Made by a program: the position numbers and the translations under genes. The notes under the pieces are model-generated. The model was not told where the DNA came from. It saw only the letters and a list, made by a program, of their open reading frames with translations, and did not search any database. Source: Nevskia sp964451925 (GTDB taxonomy: Bacteria; Pseudomonadota; Gammaproteobacteria; Nevskiales; Nevskiaceae). Taken from it: a DNA stretch of 64,000 nt. How positions within the stretch are numbered: position 1 is the stretch's first letter; every line of letters starts with the position of its first letter. The DNA lies in assembly GCA_964451925.1 (NCBI GenBank), contig CAYVKA010000007.1:1-64000 (forward strand), in the 5' to 3' direction. Positions 53,970 through 62,201 of the stretch are shown one piece after another.

Positions 53970-55109
53970 ATGGGTATCCCCCTCATCCAGCAGGCCAAGA
54001 TCGCGAAATACCTTCTGGGCAAGAAGCTCAGCGGCCAGACCCGCTATCCGCTGGCGATGATGTTGGAGCCGTTGTTCCAGTGCAATCTGGAATGCGCCGG
54101 CTGCGGCAAGATCGATCACCCCAAGGAAATCCTGCAGAAGCGCATGAGCGTGGAAGACGCGCTGCGGGCGGTGGACGAGTGCGGCGCGCCGGTGGTGTCC
54201 ATCCCCGGCGGCGAGCCCCTGATCCACAAGGAACTGCCGCAGATCGTGCGCGGCATCATCGCGCGCAAGAAGTTCGTCTACCTGTGCACCAACGCGATCC
54301 TGATGCCCAAGCACATCGACGAATACCAGCCCTCGCCGTACTTCACCTGGTCGATCCACCTGGACGGCCTGGAGAAGCGCCATGACGAGTCGGTGTGCAT
54401 GGAAGGCGTGTTCGACAAGGCCGTCGCCGCGATCAAGATGGCGCGCGAACGCGGCTTCCGCGTCACCATCAACTGCACCCTGTTCAACAAGGAACCGCCG
54501 GCCGAGATCGCCGAGTTCTTCGACTACGCCATGACGCTGGGCATCGAGGGCATCACCGTGTCCCCCGGCTACAGCTACCAGCATGCGCCGCGCCAGGACG
54601 TGTTCCTGGCCCGCAACGAGAGCAAGCAGCTGTTCCGCGACGTGTTCAGGCTGGGCAAGGAACGCAAGAGCAAGTGGGTGTTCAACCAGTCGTCGATGTT
54701 CCTCGACTTCATCGCCGGCAACCAGAGCTACCAGTGCACGCCGTGGTCGAACCCGACCTACAACATTTTCGGATGGCAGAAGCCCTGCTACCTGCTGGTC
54801 GATGAAGGCTATGCCAAGACCTACAAGGAACTGATCGAAGACACCGAGTGGGACAAGTACGGCGTCGGCATCAACCCGAAGTGCGACAACTGCATGGCGC
54901 ACTGCGGTTTCGAAGGCACCGCCGTCAACGACACCTTCGCCAACCCGCTCAAGGCCCTGCGCGTGTCCCTGTTCGGGCCTCGCATCGACGGCGCCTTTGC
55001 GCCGGACCTGCCGGTCAAGTACGGCGACCGCTCCGCCGCCACCGCGGTGCACATCCCGGTCAGCGCCATCCAGCGCCGTCCGGCCAAGGCCGAAAGCGAA
55101 AGCGCGTAA
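53970..55109 (+). CDS. hpnH: Adenosyl hopane synthase, radical SAM HpnH
   Basis: A 379-residue radical SAM enzyme that joins the 5'-deoxyadenosyl radical to diploptene to give adenosylhopane, the first side-chain step. The cluster motif is C38-x3-C42-x2-C45 (CNLECAGC), followed by SIPGGEPLIHKELPQI and a C-terminal Cys pair in CDNCMAHCGFEG. The ribosome site CGGAGA precedes ATG 53970. About 100 bases from idi with no terminator, so likely co-transcribed. Confidence 0.95.
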   Translation: MGIPLIQQAKIAKYLLGKKLSGQTRYPLAMMLEPLFQCNLECAGCGKIDHPKEILQKRMSVEDALRAVDECGAPVVSIPGGEPLIHKELPQIVRGIIARKKFVYLCTNAILMPKHIDEYQPSPYFTWSIHLDGLEKRHDESVCMEGVFDKAVAAIKMARERGFRVTINCTLFNKEPPAEIAEFFDYAMTLGIEGITVSPGYSYQHAPRQDVFLARNESKQLFRDVFRLGKERKSKWVFNQSSMFLDFIAGNQSYQCTPWSNPTYNIFGWQKPCYLLVDEGYAKTYKELIEDTEWDKYGVGINPKCDNCMAHCGFEGTAVNDTFANPLKALRVSLFGPRIDGAFAPDLPVKYGDRSAATAVHIPVSAIQRRPAKAESESA

Positions 55110-55141
55110 TATCGAAGTATTGCGCGATCCGGTGAGTTGCG

Positions 55142-56305
55142 GTGTCCTGGGATAACGGCGTGCTGGCGCTGTGGCTGGCGGCGCCCGCCGCCGTCATCTG
55201 GTTCGGCACGCTGCTGGCGCCCTGGCGTCCGTGGAGCACGCGCGAGCGCATCGAGCCCGATGCGGACGCGGCGCGCGAAGCGGACCTGAGCGACATCACC
55301 GTGCTGATCCCGGCCCGCAACGAAGCGCAGGTCATCGGTACCACCCTGTCGGGGCTGCGGGCACAGGGGCGCGGGCTCAATGTCGTGGTGGTCGATGACC
55401 AATCCGGCGACGCCACGGCGTCGATCGCCGCCTCCTTCGCCAGCACCCGCGTCATCTCCGGCAAGCCGCTGCCGGCCGGCTGGGCCGGCAAGCTATGGGC
55501 GCTGGAGCAGGGCAAGGCCGAGGTGCGCACGCCGCTGACCCTGCTGCTGGATGCCGATATCGAGCTGCGACCCGGCCTGCTGGCGGCGCTGCTGCGCCAC
55601 AAGCGGGCGCAGGGCCTGCACTTCGTCTCGCTGATGGCCGACCTGCGCCGCACCAGCTTCTGGGACCGCCTGCTGCTGCCGGCGTTCGTCTACTACTTCA
55701 AGCTGCTCTATCCCTTCGCCCTGTCCAACTCCCGTTTCCGCCATGTCGCCGCGGCGGCGGGTGGCTGCGTACTGGTGGATACCGCGGCGCTGCACATGGC
55801 CGGCGCCTTCGCCAGCCTGCGCGGCGCGCTGATCGATGACTGCACCCTGGCGCGGCAGATCAAGAACAGCGGCCACCGCACCTGGGTGGGCCTGAGCCGC
55901 GGCGTGGTCAGCCTGCGGCCCTACGGCAGCCTCGGCTCGATCCACGAAATGGTGGCACGCTCGGCGTTCACCCAGCTCCACTATTCCAGGCTGCTGCTGC
56001 TGGCGGTGACGCTGATCTTCGCCGCCGCCTACTGGCTGCCGCTGGCGGGGCTGTTCGTGCCCGGCGCGCGCGGACTCGCCGCGGCGGCGCTGGTGGCGAT
56101 GATGCTGGGTTACTGGCCGACGCTGCGCTACTACGGCATGTCCCCCCTGTGGCTGCTGCTGACGCCGCTGGGCGCCACCTTGTACCTGGCCATGACCTGG
56201 AGTTCCGCCATCCGCTACTGGCGCGGCGTACGCTCGCGCTGGAAGGACCGCGTCTACGCCACGGCGCACGAGGCGCCGGCTGGCGGGGCGGGGCAGCAGC
56301 ACTGA
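55142..56305 (+). CDS. hpnB: Hopanoid-associated glycosyltransferase HpnB
   Basis: A 387-residue GT2 membrane glycosyltransferase of the HpnB family. Short N-terminal membrane helix, LIPARNEAQVIGTTLSGL, metal motif LLLDADIELRPG, acceptor motif LIDDCTLARQI, and two or three C-terminal helices. HpnB is constant in hopanoid clusters; its sugar donor and acceptor are not established. GTG start with GGTGAG upstream, 32 bases after hpnH. Confidence 0.9.
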   Translation: MSWDNGVLALWLAAPAAVIWFGTLLAPWRPWSTRERIEPDADAAREADLSDITVLIPARNEAQVIGTTLSGLRAQGRGLNVVVVDDQSGDATASIAASFASTRVISGKPLPAGWAGKLWALEQGKAEVRTPLTLLLDADIELRPGLLAALLRHKRAQGLHFVSLMADLRRTSFWDRLLLPAFVYYFKLLYPFALSNSRFRHVAAAAGGCVLVDTAALHMAGAFASLRGALIDDCTLARQIKNSGHRTWVGLSRGVVSLRPYGSLGSIHEMVARSAFTQLHYSRLLLLAVTLIFAAAYWLPLAGLFVPGARGLAAAALVAMMLGYWPTLRYYGMSPLWLLLTPLGATLYLAMTWSSAIRYWRGVRSRWKDRVYATAHEAPAGGAGQQH

Positions 56306-56369
56306 CGGCGGCGTCAACTTGCCAGTGGCCGGACAACAGTTGAAGAATCCCCCCGAGCAAAAAGAGCGA

Positions 56370-57848
56370 ATGGACATGAATCGCGAACAATTCGGCATCA
56401 GCGGCATTTCGGTTTTCGTGCCCCCCTACCGCGTCAGCCTGCAGGACTGGTGCGGCTGGACCGGCAGCGCCTGGGACAAGATCAGCGCCGTGGTCGGCCA
56501 CAGCTTCCGCATGGCCGGCCCCGAGGACAGCGTCTACACCATGGCCGCCGAGGCCGTGCTCAAGCTGATCCTCGACTACCAGGTCGATCCGGCGCGCATC
56601 GGCTCGCTGGCCCTGGCCACCGAGTCCAGCTCCGACAACGCCGTCGGCGCGGTGATCGTACGCGGCCTGGTCGACCAGGCGCTGGCCGTGCGCGGCATGC
56701 CGCCGCTGTCGCGGTACTGCGAAGTGCCCGAATACAAGCAGGCCTGCATCGCCGGCCTCTACGGCATCAAGGGCGCCATGCGCTACCTGGCCTATGATGG
56801 CGCCGACCGCCAGGCCATCGTCGTCTCCGCCGATATCGCCGAGTACGATCGCGGCAGCACCGGCGAGCCCACCCAGGGCGCCGGCGCCGTGGCCATGCTG
56901 ATCGACCGCGACCCGCAGCTGCTGGCGCTGGACCTGCACACCTCGGGCAGCTCCTCCAGCTATCGCATCGCCGACTTCCGCAAGCCGTTCCTGCGCTTCA
57001 ACGGCCAGACGCCGGGCGCCAACGGCCGCCTGCGCGACTTCCCGGTGTTCAACGGCAAGTACTCCACCGCCTGCTACCTGGACGAGGTGGTGTGCGCTTT
57101 CGATGCCCTGTTCCGGCGCCGCGACGGCAAGCACGCCGCCTTCCTGCGCAGCCTCAACGCCGTGTTCATGCACCGCCCTTACCACCACATGCCGGTGAGC
57201 GCCTGGACCATGGCCTACCTGTTCGCCATGGGCGCCGACGGCGGCGAGGAGCATGAGGAGTTGGGCGGCTACTGCAAGGCCGCCGGCGTCGAGCTGAAGT
57301 CGCTGCTGGCCGAGATGGCGCAGCGTCCCTCGCTGGTCGACAAGGTGGTCAGCGGCCACCCCCCGGAAGAGCCGTATCCGCACACCGCCCAGGTGATGAA
57401 GGCCTTCCGCAAGAGCCCGCGCTACAAGGAGGTGGTGGAAGGCAAGCTGCGCCTCGGCGCCGCCGCCATGATGCACATGGGCAACCTGTACACGGCCGCG
57501 CTGCCGGCCTGGATCGCCGCCGGCCTGGAAGAGGCGCAGGCGCAGCCGGCCGAGCTGAGCGGCCACAAGCTGCTGCTGGTCGGCTACGGCAGCGGCGATG
57601 CCGCCGAGACCGTGGTGGCCAAGGTGACGCCGAACTGGCGCCAGGCCGCGGCCAGGATCGGCCTGGCCAAGGCGCAGGGCAACGCCGTCAGCGTCGGCAA
57701 GGAAGACTATGCCCGTCTGCACGCCGCGCAGTGGCCGCAGGAGGCGCAGATCCCGCAGCGCCGCGGCTTCACCATCGAGCGCGTCGGCAAGTCGCACGAC
57801 GCCAGCTTCCACGACCTCGGCCTGGAGTACTACCGCTACCGCGGCTGA
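56370..57848 (+). CDS. mvaS: Hydroxymethylglutaryl-CoA synthase
   Basis: A 492-residue thiolase-fold enzyme condensing acetyl-CoA and acetoacetyl-CoA. Catalytic Glu85 (ATESSSDNA), Cys126 (KQACIAGLYG) and His268 or His272/273 (MHRPYHHMP), and YGSGDAAE near the C-terminus. It is longer than most bacterial MvaS (about 390), nearer the eukaryotic length. ATG 56370 (then MDMNREQFG) has AAAGAG upstream. It is last in unit 3, separated from the other mevalonate genes by hpnH and hpnB. Confidence 0.93.
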   Translation: MDMNREQFGISGISVFVPPYRVSLQDWCGWTGSAWDKISAVVGHSFRMAGPEDSVYTMAAEAVLKLILDYQVDPARIGSLALATESSSDNAVGAVIVRGLVDQALAVRGMPPLSRYCEVPEYKQACIAGLYGIKGAMRYLAYDGADRQAIVVSADIAEYDRGSTGEPTQGAGAVAMLIDRDPQLLALDLHTSGSSSSYRIADFRKPFLRFNGQTPGANGRLRDFPVFNGKYSTACYLDEVVCAFDALFRRRDGKHAAFLRSLNAVFMHRPYHHMPVSAWTMAYLFAMGADGGEEHEELGGYCKAAGVELKSLLAEMAQRPSLVDKVVSGHPPEEPYPHTAQVMKAFRKSPRYKEVVEGKLRLGAAAMMHMGNLYTAALPAWIAAGLEEAQAQPAELSGHKLLLVGYGSGDAAETVVAKVTPNWRQAAARIGLAKAQGNAVSVGKEDYARLHAAQWPQEAQIPQRRGFTIERVGKSHDASFHDLGLEYYRYRG

Positions 57849-57862
57849 TTTCCGCAACGAAG

Positions 57863-57901
57863 AAAAGCCGCCGCGCCTGCTGCCAGGCGCGGCGGCTTTT
57901 T
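57863..57901 (+). terminator. Strong rho-independent terminator closing the supercluster
   Basis: A 17-base-pair perfect stem (AAAAGCCGCCGCGCCTG and its complement) around CTGC, ending in TTTTT. It closes unit 3 after mvaS. Confidence 0.9.
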
Positions 57902-57950
57902 CGTTTGCGGAGCGTTGTTCCCGCCCGGTTGCGAGCGCCCTGCGGCGCGC

Positions 57951-58580
57951 TCAATAGGCCAGCGTAAACCGCTGCCGGATGTGCCGCGGCTTCTCCAGTT
58001 CATCGATCATCGCCACCGCGAAATCCTCCGCCGAGATGCGGCTCTCGCCCTTGGCGTCGGTCACCAGCTGGTCCCCGCCCAGGCGGAACTTGCCGGTACG
58101 CTCACCGGGCGCGATGAGCGCCGCCGGGCTGAGGTAGGTCCAGTCCAGATCCGCCTTGCGGTACAGCCCCAGCAGTTCGCGATGGGCCAGCGCCGGCGGC
58201 TTGTACGCCTCCGGAAACTCCGGCAGGTCCACCAGCTGCACGCCGGGCTTCACCTCCAGGCTGCCGGCACCGCCAACCACCAGCAGGCGCGGCACCCCGG
58301 CCTGTTTCACGCCCTTGATCAGCGCGACGTTGCTGTCGAGCAGGCCCTGCTGGTCGCCGATGCCGGCGCCAAGCGCGCTGATCACGGCGTCATGGCCGGC
58401 GCTGGCGCGGGCGATGCTGTCCGCGTCGAGTGCGTCGCCCCGCACTTCCTTCAGGTGCTCGTGCTTCAGCGCCAGCTTGCCGGGGGTACGGACCACCGCC
58501 GTGACCTGGTGGCCGCGGTCCAGCGCTTCCTTGGCGATGCGGCTGCCGATCATGCCGGTGCCGAACAGTGTGATTTTCAT
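57951..58580 (-). CDS. NAD(P)H-binding atypical SDR (YwnB-like)
   Basis: A 209-residue Rossmann protein: FGTGMIGSRIAKEALDRGH at the start, then VVRTPGKLALKHEHL, SALGAGIGDQQGLL and LLVVGGAGSLEVKPG. It lacks the YxxxK catalytic pair, as is usual in the NAD(P)H-binding (SDR_a5/YwnB) group, whose reactions are mostly unknown. It is divergent from a LysR regulator, a common pairing in which the regulator controls the oxidoreductase. Confidence 0.85.
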   Translation of the reverse strand: MKITLFGTGMIGSRIAKEALDRGHQVTAVVRTPGKLALKHEHLKEVRGDALDADSIARASAGHDAVISALGAGIGDQQGLLDSNVALIKGVKQAGVPRLLVVGGAGSLEVKPGVQLVDLPEFPEAYKPPALAHRELLGLYRKADLDWTYLSPAALIAPGERTGKFRLGGDQLVTDAKGESRISAEDFAVAMIDELEKPRHIRQRFTLAY

Positions 58581-58698
58581 CTGCGTCTCCTTGATTGGCG
58601 GTTGCGGTTTTCGATAACGAGCATCATGCCCGCTTCAATTGATCGGATAAACAACCTGATCGGTAATTTAAAGTTCGCAAAAAAGATACAATCGATCC

Positions 58699-59610
58699 AT
58701 GAGCCCGAAGCGCGGAGAACTCAAGCGGCTGGCGGTGTTCGCCGCGGTGGCGGAGGGGGGCGGCTTCACCGCGGCGGCGGAGCGGCTCGGCAGCACCAAG
58801 GCCATGGTCAGCGCCCAGGTGCGCCAGCTCGAAGCCGAGCTGGGCGTGACGCTATTCACCCGCACCACGCGCCGCGTGGTGCCGACCGAGGTTGGCCAGC
58901 AGCTGTTCGCCGAGTGCGCCCCGTTATTGCGCGAGCTGGAAGCCGCGCTGGACCGGGCCGGCGCCGACAGCGGGGGCGGATTGCGCGGCACGCTGCGGCT
59001 GACCGCCTCCCATGACATGCTCAGCGGCATGCTGGCGGCTCCGCTGGCGCTCTTTGCCGGGCTGCATCCCGCGCTGCACCTGGATCTGCTGGCCACCGAT
59101 CAGGTGATTGACCTGGTCGGCGAAGGCGTCGACCTGGCCATCCGCGGCGGCTGGCTGCGCGATTCCACGCTGCGCGCCGCGCGCATCGGCGAGTTCGAGC
59201 AATACATCTGCGCCGCTCCCTCGTATCTGGCGCAGCACGGTGTGCCGCGCCAGCCGCAGGAACTGGCCGGTCACCCCTGGGTGGCGCTGAGCCTGCTGCG
59301 CGCGCCGCTGACCTGGAGCTTCAGCCACCGCCGGGGCGCGCGTCACACCGTGCGCATGCAGGCGGTGGCGCGCGCCAATGCGCCCGGCGCGGTGCAGGCC
59401 CTGGTGCGGGAAGGCCTGGGCCTGTCGGCGCTGGCCAGCTTCGCCACGCAGCGCGATCTCGAACAGGGGCGCCTGGTGCGCGTGCTGAGCGACTGGTCCT
59501 TGCCCAGGGGCGGCGTGCACGCGGTCTATCCCGCCGCGCGGCATGTGCCGGCCAAGGTGCGGGCGCTGGTGGATTTCCTGCGGCGGGCCGAAGCGGTAGC
59601 CGGGGCTTAG
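58699..59610 (+). CDS. LysR family transcriptional regulator
   Basis: A 303-residue LysR regulator. Winged helix at residues 1-65 (LAVFAAVAEGGGFTAAAERLG, LEAELGVTLFTRTTRR) and a substrate-binding domain from about 90 to 295 (LRLTASHDMLSGMLA, LVGEGVDLAIRGG). It is of the DhcR/PA0477-like group. The divergent intergenic region holds a direct repeat TGATCGG (58639 and 58656) and a TAAAGTT-type AT-rich patch suited to its binding. Confidence 0.9.
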   Translation: MSPKRGELKRLAVFAAVAEGGGFTAAAERLGSTKAMVSAQVRQLEAELGVTLFTRTTRRVVPTEVGQQLFAECAPLLRELEAALDRAGADSGGGLRGTLRLTASHDMLSGMLAAPLALFAGLHPALHLDLLATDQVIDLVGEGVDLAIRGGWLRDSTLRAARIGEFEQYICAAPSYLAQHGVPRQPQELAGHPWVALSLLRAPLTWSFSHRRGARHTVRMQAVARANAPGAVQALVREGLGLSALASFATQRDLEQGRLVRVLSDWSLPRGGVHAVYPAARHVPAKVRALVDFLRRAEAVAGA

Positions 59611-59653
59611 CGCACGCCAGCACCGCTGTGGCGTGATCTGCCGTTTGACATGT

Positions 59654-59672
59654 AAATGATAATCATTATTAT
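59654..59672. promoter_or_regulatory. Fur box
   Basis: AAATGATAATCATTATTAT is very close to the GATAATGATAATCATTATC consensus. It lies directly before hemP, 8 bases from the ATG, so iron repression of hemP is expected. Confidence 0.85.
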
Positions 59673-59679
59673 TAAAGAC

Positions 59680-59868
59680 ATGTCACAAGCACAACCCTCC
59701 ACCGGTGCCGACACCACCGGCGCCGCAGCGGCCGGCGCCGCCGCCGCTGTGCGTCAATTCGACAGCCGGGCGCTGCTCGGTGTCATGCGCGAAGCCCTGA
59801 TCCTGCACCGCGGCGAGATTTATCGCCTGCGCCAGACGCGCGCCGGAAAACTGATCCTGACCAAATAA
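59680..59868 (+). CDS. hemP: Hemin uptake protein HemP
   Basis: A 62-residue protein ending in the HemP signature: RALLGVMREALILHRGEIYRLRQTRAGKLILTK at residues about 30-62. The N-terminal half is an Ala-rich low-complexity stretch. ATG 59680 is chosen because upstream codons lie inside the Fur box. HemP is an iron-starvation gene needed for haem uptake in some proteobacteria. No TonB receptor follows; instead come a HAD-like gene and a methyltransferase gene. Confidence 0.88.
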   Translation: MSQAQPSTGADTTGAAAAGAAAAVRQFDSRALLGVMREALILHRGEIYRLRQTRAGKLILTK

Positions 59869-59956
59869 CCGCGGCACCCACGCCAAAGCCAGCCACCTGC
59901 GGGGAGCCAGCCGGCGCGATCCAGCGGATCGCAAATCCCGACACAGGAGCTGGCCG

Positions 59957-60694
59957 ATGCAAGATATTCCCGATCCCGAATCACGTTCCACATTTCCCCG
60001 GGCGCGAAACAGGCAGGCCGTTTTCGACGCCGAAAGCCTGCTGCTCGATCCCACCCGGGGTGTGCAGCACAGCCTGCGCTGCGCGCTCCATGACGTCGGC
60101 CACAAGCTGCCGCCGGACGCGTTCCGCCACTGGTCGCTGCGCACGCCGCTGCGCGACGTCCTTTCCATCCTGATGCGCGGCGAGGATGGCCTGTGCATCG
60201 CCGAAGCCTGTGCGCGTTACTTCCATCACTATGACCAGGCCGGCCGCTACCTGTGCACGCTGCGCCCGGGCAGCCTGCAGCTGCTGTTCAGGCTCGCCGC
60301 CGAATGGCAAGTGGAATTGCACTATCTGACCCATATCGGCGCCGCGGCTGCCGCGCGGCTGCTGGACGTCTACGGCCTGCAGCACTTTCCGCGCTCCATC
60401 GTCACGCCGGAGCAGGCGTGTCTTCCCGGCGTCCGCCTGCCGCTGCTGCAGCACCTGATCGAAAACAGCGCTCAGCCGCCGTCGCGCTGGCTGCTGCTCA
60501 GCGACCATCCGTGCGAGCTGCTGGCGGCGCAGCGCCTGCACCTGCGTGCCGTCGCGCTCGGTTACGGTCGCGCGCCGCTGCCGCTGCTGCGCGAACTGCG
60601 GCCCTGTGCCATCGCCGCCAGCGTGGCGGATGTGTCGGCCTGTCTTGGCGGCTTCCTGCAGGCGCCGCTGGCGGAGGCTCCGCGTGTCCACTGA
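59957..60694 (+). CDS. HAD-like protein with degenerate catalytic motif
   Basis: A 245-residue protein with the layout of HAD phosphatases of the phosphoglycolate phosphatase group: motif I region AVFDAESLLLDPTRGV, a helical cap (about residues 45-105), a motif II-like LTHIGAA, and motif IV-like LLLSDHPCELLAAQRL followed by LRAVALGYGRAPL. Motif I should read DxDGT; here it is DAESL, so the second Asp is lost and phosphatase activity is doubtful. AGGAG ribosome site. It overlaps the next gene by 11 bases. The HAD assignment is by pattern only. Confidence 0.65.
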   Translation: MQDIPDPESRSTFPRARNRQAVFDAESLLLDPTRGVQHSLRCALHDVGHKLPPDAFRHWSLRTPLRDVLSILMRGEDGLCIAEACARYFHHYDQAGRYLCTLRPGSLQLLFRLAAEWQVELHYLTHIGAAAAARLLDVYGLQHFPRSIVTPEQACLPGVRLPLLQHLIENSAQPPSRWLLLSDHPCELLAAQRLHLRAVALGYGRAPLPLLRELRPCAIAASVADVSACLGGFLQAPLAEAPRVH

Positions 60695-61385
60695 CAGCCT
60701 CTGCCGCTACCAAGGCTGGCCGCGCCACGGCGGCCAGCCGGCCGGCACCGACCGCGCCCGGGTGACACTGGCCGCCCTGGCGGCCGAGGGTTGTGGCGCG
60801 CGCGGTTGGTGGAGCGTCTTGCGCGAGGGCTTGTCCCATCTGTCGCCGCGCTATCGCGCCGGGGAGGCTGGGCATTGCGCGCCTGCCGCCGCCTGCGGCG
60901 TGCTGCTCTATCAGCTGGCCCGGCATGGCGACACGCGTCTGGCAGTTGCGCTGGGCGCCGGCAACGTCGCGCCGCTGATCTGGCTGGCCTGCGCCATGCG
61001 CGCCGGCCGCCGCCACTCGGGCGACCACGGCATCATCGTCTGCGAGCCCTCGCCATGCCTGGCGCAGCTGGCGCGCCGCCGTCTGCGCGAGGCGGGCGTA
61101 TCGCGCTATGTCGACCTGCGCCAAGACCCGCCCGAACCGGCCTTGTCACGCATCGACCAGCCGCTGGACTGCCTGCTGCTCAACGGCTATCCGTCGCAGA
61201 TGCTGGCCGTGCTGCGGCAGCTGCGATCCAGGCTGCGCCCCGGCGCGCTGGTGCTGGCGCCGCGGCCGGGCGGAGCCTGCCAGGACTATGCCGACTACCT
61301 GCGACACGTGCGCGATCCGGGCAGTGGATTCACCTCGCTGGCATTGCCCGGTCGGCAGGCGCTGGAGCTGTCGGTGCTGGCCTGA
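60684..61385 (+). CDS. Class I SAM-dependent O-methyltransferase-like protein
   Basis: A 233-residue protein with a Rossmann-type methyltransferase core: VALGAGNVAPLIWLACAMR (glycine loop, about residues 88-106), HGIIVCEPSPCLAQLARRRL (acidic residue after strand 2), DCLLLNGYPSQML and LRPGALVLAPRPG. It resembles YrrM-type O-methyltransferases but lacks their usual DG(N)K metal/catalytic residues. Start GTG 60684 lies inside the end of the HAD-like gene, so the two are coupled. Role unknown; probable link to hemP by position and possible co-transcription. Confidence 0.65.
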   Translation: MSTDSLCRYQGWPRHGGQPAGTDRARVTLAALAAEGCGARGWWSVLREGLSHLSPRYRAGEAGHCAPAAACGVLLYQLARHGDTRLAVALGAGNVAPLIWLACAMRAGRRHSGDHGIIVCEPSPCLAQLARRRLREAGVSRYVDLRQDPPEPALSRIDQPLDCLLLNGYPSQMLAVLRQLRSRLRPGALVLAPRPGGACQDYADYLRHVRDPGSGFTSLALPGRQALELSVLA

Positions 61386-61441
61386 GTTTGCGGCAGGTGC
61401 GGCGGATCGGCTTGCGGCAGGGCCGGGCGATAGGGCGTTAC

Positions 61442-62113
61442 TTACGGCAGCCGCTCCCACTCCGCCGGCCGCGGCGGCGGTGTCTTCACGCCTTTGCGCG
61501 CACGCATCAGCTGCCGCGTCTGCCGCGTCCATAGCTTGAGCTGCGCCTCGACGTAGCCATTGCCGCGCAGCAGGTGCGCCTGCGCCGCCAGGCCGCCGAG
61601 CAGGCAGCTCATCTGCAGGAACAGCGCTTTCAGGTTCTCGCGCGCGCCGGGCGCCGCCTCGAAATAATGTTCCACCGCCGGTTCGAAGATGCCGCGCACG
61701 CGCAGCAGCATGCCGCGCAATGCCTCGGCCAGCACCGGGTCGCGCTGGCTCGCCACCAGCAGCTCGGTGTAGGCGCGGTACAGGGGCGTGGCGAAGATGT
61801 GTTCCCAGGCCGCCTTGATCAGCGCTTCCAGGCGGTCATCCTCATCCACCACCGACAGCAGCACGGCGCCCAGCGCGCGATAGCTGCGGCGCAGCAGGTC
61901 GTCCGCCGCATCGAGGATCAGCGCCTGCTTGCTGGGGTAGTGGTGTACCTGCGCGCCACGCGATACGCCGGCGCGGCGCACGATGGAGCTGAGCGTGCTG
62001 CCGGCATAGCCGTCCTCGGCCAGGCTTTCCACCGTGGCGGCGAGCAGGCGGCGGCGCATGGCGTCGCTGCGCTCGGCCTGGGTGCGGCGCGCCGACGCGG
62101 GGACGGCGCTCAA
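61442..62113 (-). CDS. TetR family transcriptional repressor
   Basis: A 223-residue TetR regulator: helix-turn-helix at residues about 20-66 (LLAATVESLAEDGYAGSTLSSIVRRAGVSRGAQVHHYPSKQAL in the family pattern) and a C-terminal ligand domain. It is divergent from an acyl-CoA dehydrogenase gene, with a perfect palindrome between them, so it likely represses both genes and responds to an acyl-CoA intermediate. Confidence 0.9.
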   Translation of the reverse strand: MSAVPASARRTQAERSDAMRRRLLAATVESLAEDGYAGSTLSSIVRRAGVSRGAQVHHYPSKQALILDAADDLLRRSYRALGAVLLSVVDEDDRLEALIKAAWEHIFATPLYRAYTELLVASQRDPVLAEALRGMLLRVRGIFEPAVEHYFEAAPGARENLKALFLQMSCLLGGLAAQAHLLRGNGYVEAQLKLWTRQTRQLMRARKGVKTPPPRPAEWERLP

Positions 62114-62148
62114 GTACGACTTGCCCGGGATGACATGGGGCTAATATG

Positions 62149-62166
62149 ATACAGTCCAGACTGTAT
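62149..62166. promoter_or_regulatory. TetR operator palindrome
   Basis: ATACAGTC-CA-GACTGTAT, a perfect inverted repeat with a two-base centre, 36 bases before the acyl-CoA dehydrogenase ATG and 35 bases before the tetR start on the other strand. Confidence 0.8.
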
Positions 62167-62201
62167 GTAAATATCCGGATTACCGGAGGAGAGGACGCCG
62201 C

